This document shows positions 22,852 to 34,800 of a DNA stretch of 64,000 nucleotides, in pieces (position 1 is the stretch's first letter; each line of letters begins with the position of its first letter). This DNA comes from Bradysia coprophila. Its lineage: Eukaryota > Arthropoda > Insecta > Diptera > Sciaridae. The notes beneath the pieces were generated by a model. The model saw nothing but the letters and a program-made list of their open reading frames with translations. It was not told where the DNA came from and did no database searches. A program made the position numbers and the translations under genes. Where the stretch lies: NCBI RefSeq assembly GCF_014529535.1, contig NW_023503371.1:989778-1053777 (forward strand), in the 5' to 3' direction.

Positions 22852-23441
22852 AGGTTGCAATTTTCCGTTCTGTAATTTTATCATCACTGCACTACTGCAT
22901 ATGACTGAACTCACAAATCGTCTTCACCAAAGTGTCACTCAAGGTAACAAGCTGGTGCAGTATATTATATTATGTCATTAGGACCAAAAAGGTGTATTTT
23001 TGATATTAACACTCCACTCCATCCTCGGGCGTCTTCACCATCGCGGTCGAAAATTAGACCTTTTTGGTCAAGTTGGGCGAGGACGCTACCTGGATCCGAG
23101 TGGGAAGTACGATTAATTATACATCATACTACTTCCGATTTAGCGCAAAGTGCAGACTAATGTACTATTTTAAGTTTTTCCAGGGCGCAGAGTGCTCAAA
23201 TTCCAAACTGAAGGGATTCTTCAATTTGTGTCAGGATCTAACTACTAATTTTGATTCTGATTTTGAGTCAGAGACAGTGAAATTTCAGCTTGAATTTGCT
23301 TCAGTTGTTTTTCAACTGATCCACACATACAATGAAAACTGCGAGGGGACACCACTCGGGTAATTGATTACACACCCTGCTCGGAATTGACGGAGAATCC
23401 GGTAATTAAACGGAATTGACAAGAATTGAAAGGAACTGAAG

Positions 23442-23602
23442 CAGGGCCGTAGCCAGACTTCAAAATCTGAGTGCGCTAGGGGGGGCGCAAGGTCCAAAAA
23501 AATTATTTTGTATGGGAAAAATTAAAAAAAATTGAAAAAATGACTTCGCTAGGAGGGGCGCCGCCCCCCCCCCCCCCTGCGCCCCATCTAGATACGGCCC
23601 TG
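23442..23602. mobile_element. 161-bp hAT-like MITE nested inside the nested element
   Basis: The ends CAGGGCCGTAGCCAG and CTAGATACGGCCCTG are inverted with two mismatches, and the element is flanked by an 8-bp duplication AACTGAAG (23434-23441 and 23603-23610). The interior contains a C homopolymer of about 15 (23566-23578 region) next to 'ggggcgcc'. It is non-coding. Confidence 0.88.
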
Positions 23603-23940
23603 AACTGAAGGGAATTGAAAGAAATTGACAGTAAGTACCTTTAGAAATTGAAAGGGAATTGAAAGAAATTGAAAGGAATCGAAATGAATTGAAAGGAAGT
23701 ATAGCGAATACCGCAATTAGATGAATTGATCCGGTAATTGAGGTAATTAAATGGAATTGACAGGAATTAAAAGGAATTAATGAGAATTGTAAGAAATTGA
23801 CAGGAAGTACCTATAGAAATTGAAAGGGAATTGAAAGAAATTGAAAGAAATTGAAAGCAAATAGAGCGAATCCGGCAATTAGACGATTTGCTCCGGTAAT
23901 TGAGGTAATTGAACGGAATTGAAAGGAATTAGAAATTGAT
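23603..23940. repeat. Degenerate GGAATTGAAA repeat field
   Basis: Irregular tandem copies of GGAATTGAAAGAAATTGA with larger ~150-bp periodicity: 'ggtaattgaggtaattaaa..ggaattgacag' recurs at about 23735 and 23900, echoing 23398-23425. This is the interior of the hAT-like element; no protein is encoded. Confidence 0.8.
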
Positions 23941-24093
23941 TTGCCACTTTTTTGGCCAGTGGTTTACCCCTCGGAAAACTGTTTATACTAGTTTATAAGG
24001 TTGAAACGGCTACACGTACGCGCGTGATAGTGGTAAAACCGTAACAAGACGTATAAACAGCTGAAGCAAATTCATGCTGAAATTTCAATGCCT

Positions 24094-24739
24094 CTAACTG
24101 TAAGTCAATTTCAAATATTGTTTAAATAGAAGCGTGAAATTAGGATGAATATAATCTACAATTTCACCTACTCATTATGTTAGATCGGTTAGCAATCGAA
24201 TTAAACATAAAACCACAATATCTTCACAGATCATCTCTTGATTGTATTAAACACCATTTATTGAATGGAACCAAGGTCGTATTTGTAAATGGGCGTCACT
24301 TAATAACCCTTTTTGCTCCAATTCACTGGCCACACATTTCCATTCAGTCAATTTTCAGCTAAAAAGCTTTTGTTGTTGCGAGAAAAAAAAGAAGACTCAC
24401 AGCTCTCAAAAGCCAGTAGTTGAAACAATTTTTTGTTTTACAAGTGTACTAATCAAATTTCAATTTAATAACATGTTGACTAAACACGCACAATGCTGGA
24501 ATTAACTGAATTATTAAACATTTCTAGATGAAAGGCCGAGAGCAACGCATAACATTGGCCATTGTCTTTTGCTAAAATGACTGACTACAAATTGTCACTT
24601 AATGAAAACAAAATGAAGAAACAATAGTTTGATACAATTGGTTTTGTATGTCTGTTAATATAACAAAAGTGAATGCCGTAATAAGAAAAAGATTTGCAAA
24701 ACTTTGCTTTAGTTTTACAGTGCATCTCAATGTGGTAAC
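24094..24739. other. Upstream region of gene B
   Basis: AT-rich; one 61-codon frame (24177-24362) without recognisable features. The promoter of gene B should be near 24.7 kb but no core motif is certain. Confidence 0.4.
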
Positions 24740-26256
24740 ATGCATAGGATTATTTTGATTTATAGCGGTTTTCCGCTATTCTTTTGGCTGATGTTTTTAT
24801 CGGTTAGTGTTAGTGATGGTGAATATTGGAATGAAACACATATGTTCGGTGATTTTCAAGCCAGGCGCGAAGGAAGGAAAATACGACCCTTTAAAAATAA
24901 TTTGCTAACATTTGATACTAAAGAAAATAACATTGAGGTTTGCTACAGTTGAATGCTTTCCAACGAACCCAATATTGATACGGATGTCTTTTACTGTTTT
25001 CCCACAAAGGTTGCCTTCGAATTCTCCGTGCCATTTATATCGATCCCAGTTAAGCGATCAATTGATGCCGTAAAAAGTACTGTACTCGTAAGTGTTTTAG
25101 TTCAAGTGTGTTTTATGTGTACGATGCAATCATTAATGTTACTTTTACAGGGTCCATTAGCAAATCTTAACACCGGAGCAATCGTGTTTGCAGGGGTTAT
25201 GGTGCGTCCTAATATGATTGTTCTCATAATAATTTATTCATTGTTAAGATCGTTTAAATTAGGTTTTGGCTGGTGCTCTTGCATCATATTTATGGCGATC
25301 GATATCTCAACTTAAAAGTCAGTTGACTGATTCGGACTCTCCAACCAACAGTACCAAATTTGAGAGAAGTAAGAATGTTAAATCGGATTAGTAGTGGTGA
25401 TGGATAATTAGAAATGCAATCTTCGTGGTTGGACCGTTAAATTACTAACTTTGGATCGGTTCAGGTTGAGTACTAACGAAACTTCGGATGAGCTATCCAA
25501 GTGTTGAGTGCATGATTCAATCACATCGTGTAGATCTTTGATCTATCTTTCAGTTGAAAGAATAATCTAATTAGATAAAACTGTAAATCACCTAGTCTTG
25601 GACAAGATTAGTCTCTGGTGGATAGTCACGATAGTGCAACTTAAAGATAGTTATTCGTTCCTAATCAGCGACTATTTTTGATATTTTTTTTCCGAATTTT
25701 TCTTTATATATTTCACATTTTCCGAATTATTCTAAAGGAAATTGGGAAAATTAGGAAAAAATCGGAAAATTTGGAAAAACTTGAGAAAATCCTGCCTCTA
25801 TATTAAAGGCTCTAACTCATAATCTGTTCTCTTAAAGACGACGATTTAAACAACAACAAACTGATAAGAGTGCTGAATTTCTTGGAGAAAGCTCTTGAGA
25901 AATATGACATAGAACCAACCGTCTGCTCACAACGCATGATTTGCATACTCAGTAAACGATCAGCTGAAAACGTTATAAATGGTCATGGAAGCAGCACGGA
26001 TAAAATTCTTGACGGCATTTTTAGGTTCGACAAACACAAAGCCAATTTTTTCGATCATTGGAATAATTTTCGTTTCCTCTGAAAAATTTTCAGCTCAAAG
26101 TGGTTTCTGGATAAAGTGGCTGGTACTGCAATTGATGATGCGATTAGGGCCGCAAGATATGTCATCGATTGTGACAGAAAATACTATGGATGTAAATTGA
26201 AGAATACTAGCTTGGAAAACATGTTCGAAATTTTTATACGAAATATGAAAAAATAA
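24740..26256 (+). CDS. DM4/DM12-like secreted or membrane protein, gene B
   Basis: Paralogue of gene A at 8.2 kb. Six exons join in phase: 24740-24937, 25010-25087, 25151-25201, 25263-25368, 25838-26024 and 26094-26256 (260 residues). The leader IYSGFPLFFWLMFLSVSVSDG is a signal peptide; YWNET, LLTFDT and FSVPFISIP line up with YWNET, LVTFDT and FNVPFIAVP of gene A. GAIVFAGVM joined to VLAGALASYLW forms the hydrophobic helix; here a short intron interrupts it, whereas gene A has a single exon. The C-terminal domain has CSQRMIC (C-x5-C) and CDRKYYGC (C-x6-C) but lacks the Pro after the last Cys seen in gene C. The penultimate exon is 187 nt, as in gene C. The substrate or partner is unknown. 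The start is the first ATG of the frame and immediately precedes the leader. Confidence 0.82.
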
Positions 26257-28821
26257 TCTAGCGGAAAATTGGTCAACAGAAAAATTAGTTCAATTTTTAA
26301 CAAATTATTGTACAAAGTAGACGACATTGTTGATGCATGATGTTGATATTATAGTCAAATTTACCAATAAACAACCAATGCGTTTTAGCAATTTGTTAAA
26401 CATAGACTTAAGGGACCTTCAAACAGTCGACAACGTCATTTAGTTTTGAGTTGATCTTTTGAGCCGGCCGTCTGTGTCAGAAAACGTCGGTTTACTACTT
26501 TCAAATTTATTCTTTGTCATATGGAATTGAGCATGAAAAACTGAAAAATTCTGAAGATCGCCTTTCCGGTCGGAAAAGTGGTTCAAATAGATAAAGTCTT
26601 CTGAAATATCTCCTGAAGGAGACAACATCATTCAAAAATTCGTTTGTTCTTTGAAAATCTGATTCAGTCAGTATACAATAACATATGATAGAACAACTTG
26701 TTTCTCTAGTGAAATAGCGGCGATATCGGAAGTTTCCCAAAAATTGAATTAATTTTTCTTTCGAGTAAAGGGTCGATATTCACTTTGTACAAAAAAAAAA
26801 TCACAAACCTGTCGCTAATAGTGTGCGGGGTATCATTGTAAAGCTATGCTAAGCCTCTATCAGGGCAACCACTGATCTGAACAGCAACAGTCACCAGGTA
26901 CAAAAAATCACCTCCTAAAGCTCATCAAAAATTTCCGCCCTTTGACTGATACATACTTTTTGTTATTTTGGAATAGTGCTTGAGTACACATTTGATATCT
27001 GTCTTTGCCCCGGGTCTCCTGGACAGTACCTATCCAACGAGCCGCCACACATGTGTGTCCATCGTCTGTAGCGGCAGTAAATCACGTATAAAAAACACCC
27101 TTTCTCAACCTTTGCACCTTCACCACCAGCCAAGACTGCGGTTTTGGACTATTGGGGCCAAGGGCTATCTGGGCATATGAACAAACCGTCGCAAAAAATA
27201 GATCCGACGGATCCTGGTCCACTTTCAAAAAATTCCTTCCCTGTTATGCACCCTATTCCTGATGTTCCATTATCTTCCAAACTGTAGAACTTTCCGGGGT
27301 TTTTCCGTCATTTTCGGGATTTTTTGAGATAATGGAAAGTCAGTTTTTAACAACTCATGATTAGCATCAACTATACCAAGTTTTGAAATGACAAGTTGGT
27401 AAAATATAAAATCCTGAATGAATCGGAAATTGAGACAATAGTGAGATCTTGTAACTTTGGAATCCTTAATTTAACTCTGATGCTAACGACATGTACGACA
27501 TTAAATTACAATGTAAATTAAGTAATTTAAACAAAGCACCATACAACCATAAATCTCATAAATCAAGGGATAGGATAGTGAACAATAAATAAATCAATCA
27601 CCGATCGAGCGTTTAATGTTTTTTTAATGTATTTTACCTAACATTTTACGACAAACAATCCTTACACGAAACCCATTTTATAAATGTTTCTCATTGTTCA
27701 TCAGATAGATAAAAAGAAAAAACAAAATGTTTGGTGCGCTTTCAAAATGTGGAAATCATGTAAACTATGTCCGCAGTAAAGGTAACATAAAATATATTCG
27801 CTACTCCTTTAGCCGGCCGACCTTGGACAGAGCTATATATTTTTTCTGTATTTTCCCGTTGGAACACATGTCCAATACATATCGTTGTTCGATCAAATTG
27901 CCGAATAATAAAAAGGCAGTCAAACTGTTGTCTCTTTCACCTTCAAATAAATTTAACATTTTTCAGTATAAAGTAATTTCTCATCGATGACGTGTGTTGT
28001 TTTGGTTTTGTTTTAAATGAAAATAACAGGAAAACTCACAATTGAGCATCCTATTATGTTACGTTACATGTATTTCCACCGCCCACCCATTAACTTTGGC
28101 CTCTAAGTCTGTGAGCGCTAATCGTGAAAATGTGTGCGATCCATTGTGCACGATCAGCGTGAAAAACGTTTTTTTTCGTGGAAGACTACGATATTATGCC
28201 TTTGGTATTGGCTATTTTAAGAATCGGGTCTAGGTCTAATTTATAAAAATTTGCTTCCATTTGAATATCCAAATTTTCTTTATGTGTTGGAATGTGTATG
28301 AGAAGGATGGATGGCATTCAAGTGTATCAAAATGATTTTTCGTCGTCTTTATGTATTGTCCGAATAAATGCTGACACTATCAAATGATTGAAAACATTTT
28401 GCAAGAGTCATGATCATGATAACAACAACACAACACAAAAAAAAAGTTTTTTTTTTCTGTAATTTTCAACTTTTTCGGCTAAATTTAGATTTAAATAATA
28501 ACACAAACTACACCACTGATTCGTTTCCAAAAATAATTTGGCACTGGTTGTTTTCGATTCGGTCATATTTCTCGAAAAAAACGATTTGGATCGCGGGTTT
28601 ATTTCAGAACATCTCGAACGGTCGTTTAGTTAGCACACAGAGCGTCTTCTTTTTGGTTATACTAACCTCTTCGAAATTGAACAATATTAAAAATTATTAA
28701 TTGGTGAATTTTCCATAAATTTTGTTTTTTTGATTTTTTCTTAAATTTCAATTTTATCAGAGTGAAATCTAATCAATTTTTCTTTCTCTCTTCGATTTTA
28801 ACATTAAATCAGTGAACAAAA
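26257..28821. other. Intergenic, no gene recognised
   Basis: About 2.5 kb between gene B and the first coding exon of the 28.8-48 kb gene. 'caaatagataaagtcttctga' near 26583 resembles the flank of the foldback element at 16.8 kb, so a related degraded repeat may be present. Short frames at 27727-27990 and 28042-28233 show no motif. The promoter and 5' UTR of the next gene probably lie within the last kilobase. Confidence 0.45.
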
Positions 28822-31800
28822 ATGGTTTATGAAAGTGACTTTTACACAACCCGGCGGCCATATTCATCTCGGCCAGTTGTATCGTCGTACTCAGTAACGG
28901 TAAGGTTTTACCGTTTTTTTTTTTGAATTTTGGAAATAAGTTCAAGTGATTGTTGTGTTGTTCCTTCCTAAAAAAACGCAAATATTTGCAAATGAGTTTA
29001 AGAGATAAATTTCTTTAAAAATTTGTGTAAATGAAATCGAAATCAGAGAGCAAAAAAAATGAAACGGAAAATGACGTTGACTTGATAATCTTAACGAAAA
29101 TTGTACATAAATTGAAAATAGATTTTTGCAAATATTTGTTCGGTGCTTTTGTCCTTCCCTGCTCTCATTTTTTTGTATTTGATATAGAAAATCAAAAGTT
29201 TTTTTTTATGAAACCTTGTGATATAAAGAGATTGAAACACGTTTGAATTGAAGACTTGTCAGAAAATTAAAACAAAAATGAAATAAATATCGCAAAACCA
29301 CTGAATATCCTTCAATGATACGGAGAAATGTTATAATGTTATAAAATAGAGGATGGTTCGTCAACCGTCGTTTTAATTAGAAGATATTATGTAGGTGAGG
29401 TGACGATGGTGAGATCAACAGCGAAAAAAAGATTTTTTTTATAGTTAGAATGCTTTTTTTTTGTTTTTTAAAATATTTTTTTGATATACACTACAGATCC
29501 AACCATAAACTGTTTTTAAAAAAGTCAACCTTGAAAACTTTGCATTTTTTTTAAATATTTTTTTTACTAATCCAAACACTTTACACATATTTTGTTACAA
29601 AGTTTTTATTTAGTATAAGTTCTCCCAAATATTATACTCTCTCAAATGTTACTCTATTTTTATAAATATTGACGCAGGTTGTATAAGTGCAAATTTTTAT
29701 TAATTTTTGATACAAAGTTCCAAGTAAAAATTTACCTAAGAAAATTCAAACATAAAAAAAATGGAAAGCCAGTAACCGTTCTGGTGGTTTATATATTCAA
29801 AAAAGAAAAACATATAAACCAACTGTTACTCGTGTATATTATATGAATCGGTGCTAAATTATGATTACTACACAGTACGCGAATACACATATACGCATAC
29901 AATCTTGGTATTAAGTAACTCTTCGAGCAAGAAAAACGCCGTACTTTCAAGTGATCGTCTCATCTTACACGTGAAAACATACAGTTGATGAAAAGTAAGG
30001 AGTGTAGTGTAGTATGCATAAATCTCGACATGAATGACAAACACGAAGTTTAATATTGTTTGTGTGTTGATCACCGAATATATATAAATATATATATTTC
30101 CAAGCATCAAATTCTTTTTTGCCCAGCATAATTTGCATCTTGTGCCAGAACTATATAAAACATAAAAAAACAACAACAAGCACTTGCCGAACCGAAAGTA
30201 CTACTAAAATTTTATCGCTCGCATCATCTATTCAGAGTTTGAATCCTCTCTAAAAATAGCGAAAATTGGAATTATTTTTGAAACAATTTTCAACGAAATT
30301 TACTGATGAAGCGAGCGCAGCATTTGTTTTTCTAGATCAAAAATTAGTTCTGCATCAGAAGAACATAAAATCATTAAAATGAATCGAGTAAACAGACAGT
30401 TTGTACCTTTGGAAGTTAACATATGTTCGTTTTATGTACTGCACTTAATTGTAACGTTTCAATTTTTCGGAAAAATGATCGAGGTGATGAAACTCTGAGA
30501 AGAAAATATCAGATCAGATCAATATACTCTATTGATATGGTAAATCATGCTTCTACTTGATCTAACAACATTCAAAATTTCACGTTCCTTTTGGACGTAT
30601 TGTGAAAACATTTTGTCTTCTCATGTTAAGGGAATGATGATTATGTTCCCATTTCAGTTTTGCTAGTTCTATCTAGTAAAATTATGCTCACTATTGGAAT
30701 CTACCTAACGATATTTTTTACCTCACGAGTTATATTTTGATCATTGAGCTAATATTATCATCACACAGCAGCGATTGTACAATAAAGCTTCGTTTAGAAT
30801 GACTCAAAAAAAGAAAATTTTTCGATAATTAATTTTTCAGAAATAAACCTTTTCCATCTAATTCTGTAAAGAATTGTTTCGGATAACAGACGGGACGATT
30901 GTATTCCATTCGGTTTGAGAGTGGCCCGTTTTAATTTAAGAATTTTTGTTAATGAAAAATATTTCTATTGAATAGGCAACTATTTAAAACATAATATGTG
31001 TAACAAAAAACACGCTTGGCTGTGTTCCAGAAAAAAACTCAAAAAAAATTGAAACACGATTTGCACGGTCAGTCATAGAAACCGAAATGAGAAAAGAATA
31101 ATAAATAAAAAAAAATGAAAAATCGCAATAAAAACTGCAAATTATAATCCGATTTTCTGGCGTAGTCAACATTCCGGACAATGCTATTTCTGAGATTTGT
31201 TTATTTATTATGCCAGTCGAATTGAATCGTAAAATATTTCCAAAATTACCCGACCGACCGACCGATTTGTTTCATTAAACAAATAGTCTCACAATCAATG
31301 GATCGTCGATTTGTGGATATTTCATTCAATGAAAAACAAAATCAAGCTGTTGATTCAACCCAACTAATTATTCGAGACAAAAATTCAAATTTGTCAGCAC
31401 ATTATTTTAGCGAACTTGACATAAAGTAAATCGCCAATTCAACCACAATGTGCGATGAGTCGTCTTTCGCTTATTTCAAATCAAATTTATGCGATGCTGT
31501 TAGCGTTAAAAATTAAATTAAAATAATTCTCATAAAGTCGGTCAATGTAAAATTGAGCGCCTCTTTGCGAACTAAAAACATTTACGAAAAGAAAATAAAA
31601 ATGAATCATTGCGTCGTGTGAGAATTGAATTAAGCGTAGGACGGATTATAAAATTGTGGCTTCATGATAGTGACCGAGAAAATTTCGCCTTGGAATTTTC
31701 TTTTTTGTATTACGACTCGTTGTTTTGCATCCTTCTCATTTCAATTCGTTAAAAGAATTTCCAGTATACACAAATCAAATCAACGAGTCCGCTCAATGAA

Positions 31801-34800
31801 AATGTTTACAGCTGACCACACTCAACATATAACTTAAAACATTTTATTATTATTTCGAACACTTGCACACACACCTAACAGGACGTATTACTATATATAT
31901 AGAATCATTAGAAAATACATTTCAGTGCCTAAGCAAATAAATATTTAAAACCAAGAAAATGTTTCGTAGATTTTCTCATTCATATATTAATAGGACCTGG
32001 TTATCAGAGATTTTCACAGACACACACAACCATACAAACACTTCGCTAAACGATGTGTTTATGTTAACGTTATTGTAGCAAAGAAATTATTTTTGTCTCG
32101 TGTTGGATTTCATTTCGCGAATATCCAGACCTGTGCTTTCCATATTTAGGCAGTGTTGCAATATTTGTTTGATATTTAAAGTTTGTAAATGGACCTTGTA
32201 CAGGTTGGACAAAAGAAAAATATTTTTTTGTTGTTGAAATTTTACTATTTTACTTGGATGTTACACATTTATCTATTATTATGAATGACTTACAACGCAA
32301 TTTAAATGACACAAATTGACACACAATTACACAAATACCCTCCCGGCTTCGTACTAAAATAATGTGCTAAACTGAAACGAAACCCTTAATACCCCCCAAA
32401 ACCAATAAAAAAAACACAATAAACTTGCCGTGATGTTTTTGCTTAAAACGAAATCGAACCCATTTATAACAATCTGCTTTTGAGAATATATTAACACGCT
32501 CACGCACGCACACGCACACACAAAACAAATTGAAAATAGACCCAAAAGTCTCAAGCTATTACGTTTCTGGACTTACAGAGACGCGACATTGATTCTGAGA
32601 AAAAAGCGTATCGACCGTCACTTGTGGCTGACCCGATAACAGCTTTCGGCAAAAGGAAGCCAAAAACGCAAGAGCGTGAATCAATTCTAACACCCATCAA
32701 TCGGGCGGCTATTCGACCGAAACCGGAAGCAACGTTGAAGCCACTTCAACCGTACATCTCCGCTCGTGACTCGACACGCACGAAAGTTTTGAACGAAGTT
32801 CGCCGCTGTAGCGAACTACGAACGGCTGGTGGAAGCATATCAGCTAGCACCGATCGACAGAGCATGGATGTTCTTTTACCGCGACTACACCAAACGGCTC
32901 CGGTGAAAGATGCACATCGAAGAATTTTCTTTGTGGAACCGAGCAAATACCATCCATGAATGAATTTGAGTTTTTTTTTATCGTTCGACGATGATTTTTT
33001 TTGAAACGATTTTTACTTTTGATTTTTGAATTTTTTTGATAGAAATTTGCTTTGCATTTAGTGGAAAATATGGCAAAGTTTCGTGTATACGAGAAAGTTT
33101 GCAGTTAAATTTTTTGTTATTTAAATTAAAAACACTTTTTTTCACCGACTAACAGCTTACATGCTTTTAGATATATTTTTTTTTGTCTCTACGAAAACTA
33201 ACACGTCAGTATTTTTTATTTACATTCGAACATTTTTATATTATTTTTTTAGATGTATTTGTCACACCTAAATAAAAACGATTTTTAAATAAAACAAAAC
33301 CAAAAAATTCTCGTTTTTATAAGCTATGAAACTATTTACGCTATGAAACTCACATTCCTTCTTCGCAGAAAGATAATTTACAAACAAAACCAAACAAAAA
33401 CCAATTACGGTGTGCTATAAAAATGATGCAAGTGATCCTAACCTTAAAACACATTATTAATACCAAAGATTTATTACAAAAATTAATTGTGAATTAAATA
33501 ACCAGCGGAAGATATACAAAAAAAATGGAATAATATTTGAATAAGTACAAATCTATATCTTCAAAAAGCATTTCAAACATGTTTCAATTTCTTTATTTAC
33601 CAATCTTAAAATTAACATTTTACTCAAAGCTTTTTATTCACATTCGTAAGCGCGCTCAAATTCAAAATTAAATAAAAACCATGCTGCCTCTTTAACGCAT
33701 CATTTTTTTTTCAACGCAGTTCCCATATTATATAATAGCAATGTGTCCGCGTTAAATTAGTATATATTATCTCAGTGCGTTGAACTCATTTGAATTCCGA
33801 GCGTACTTATGGCATGAATTCACACACTATATCATTTTTGTATTTCCTATGTGTGTCGGTCGAATCTTGTCCCACAAAAAAAAAACAACGTTCGACCAAC
33901 CAATAATAACTTTAATTTACAATTTGTGAAATTAAAGCGACAATGTTTCACTATTTTGATTGACATATTGACGCGGAAACCATTTCCACACCAGCTGTAT
34001 CGATGTTCAGCTATTTTTCAATCATGTCAATCAAACGGGAAAACATTGAATGGAATCTTTTCATAAAGAAAATTCTCAATATTAGTGAGAAATGTGAAAA
34101 ATGACTTACACTTTGCAATAATTTGTTGATTAACTACTACCTAAGTAATTGGGATCAGCCATAGAATTAAGCAACGCATTTGAGTAATTCGTTAAACAAA
34201 AGAAATCACTAAATTTCTTCACTAAATTTATCTTATTTTCTAAGAGGGAATTCAGGGTTGATCAACAGTGAATACATACTAGATACGTTGCGTATCCGTT
34301 GATCAAAAGACTTTTTGAAGCTCAGACAGCTTTTGTGTTTTCTGGATTAATTTAAGTATTGAATTTACTCTAGCTACACATAGCGACGTAAATGAGACCT
34401 AATTAAAATTTTTCGTTTGTTCTTCTGTCAAGTTTGACAGTATAACAGAAGATTTTCTTTTAATTACGTCTCTTTCGTGATGCTAGGTGTAGCTACGCTA
34501 CACTTTCTTGTAGTTACATGATAGATTCTATCATTGATAGAAACAACCAGTTGGTTCAATTCTTTATGGTGAAAACAGACGAAGCATTGAGTATCTATTA
34601 CGAACAAATTTTTCATTATTCTAATGTCAATTCTGTCGATTAACAAAATTTGTATCAAAAAAGATTCACGATGCTTTGTCGGTTTTCAGCACTACTATTC
34701 TTTTGATTGAATTCGTCATTTATTCCCTATTAGAACTGCTCCGGAAAAATGTCACCTATTTCTATCTCTTTTCAATACAATTCAGTGCATACATAAGACA

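Larger units (their letters stand above)
23342..23973. mobile_element. hAT-like non-autonomous element nested in MITE family 1
   Basis: It is flanked by an 8-bp target duplication GAAAACTG (23334-23341 and 23974-23981). The ends are CGAGGGGACACCACT and AGTGGTTTACCCCTCG, an imperfect ~16-bp inverted repeat. An 8-bp duplication with short inverted ends is the hAT signature. The interior is mostly degenerate 'ggaattgaaa' repeats with no transposase, plus a further insertion at 23442-23602. Confidence 0.85.
23276..24093. mobile_element. MITE family 1, copy 3, split by a nested insertion
   Basis: The left half (23276-23341, 'gtgaaatttcagcttgaatttgcttcagttg...aatgaaaactg') and right half (23974-24093, ending CAGCTGAAGCAAATTCATGC then 'tgaaatttca') together make one family 1 element like that at 58.2 kb, where 'aatgaaaactg' continues directly into 'tttgataacg'. 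The break at 23341 is filled by the element at 23342-23973. Confidence 0.85.

Noticed and set aside
29868-30179. 103-codon minus-strand frame in the first intron
   Set aside because: Contains an AT microsatellite translating to IYIYIY and has no other coding sign.
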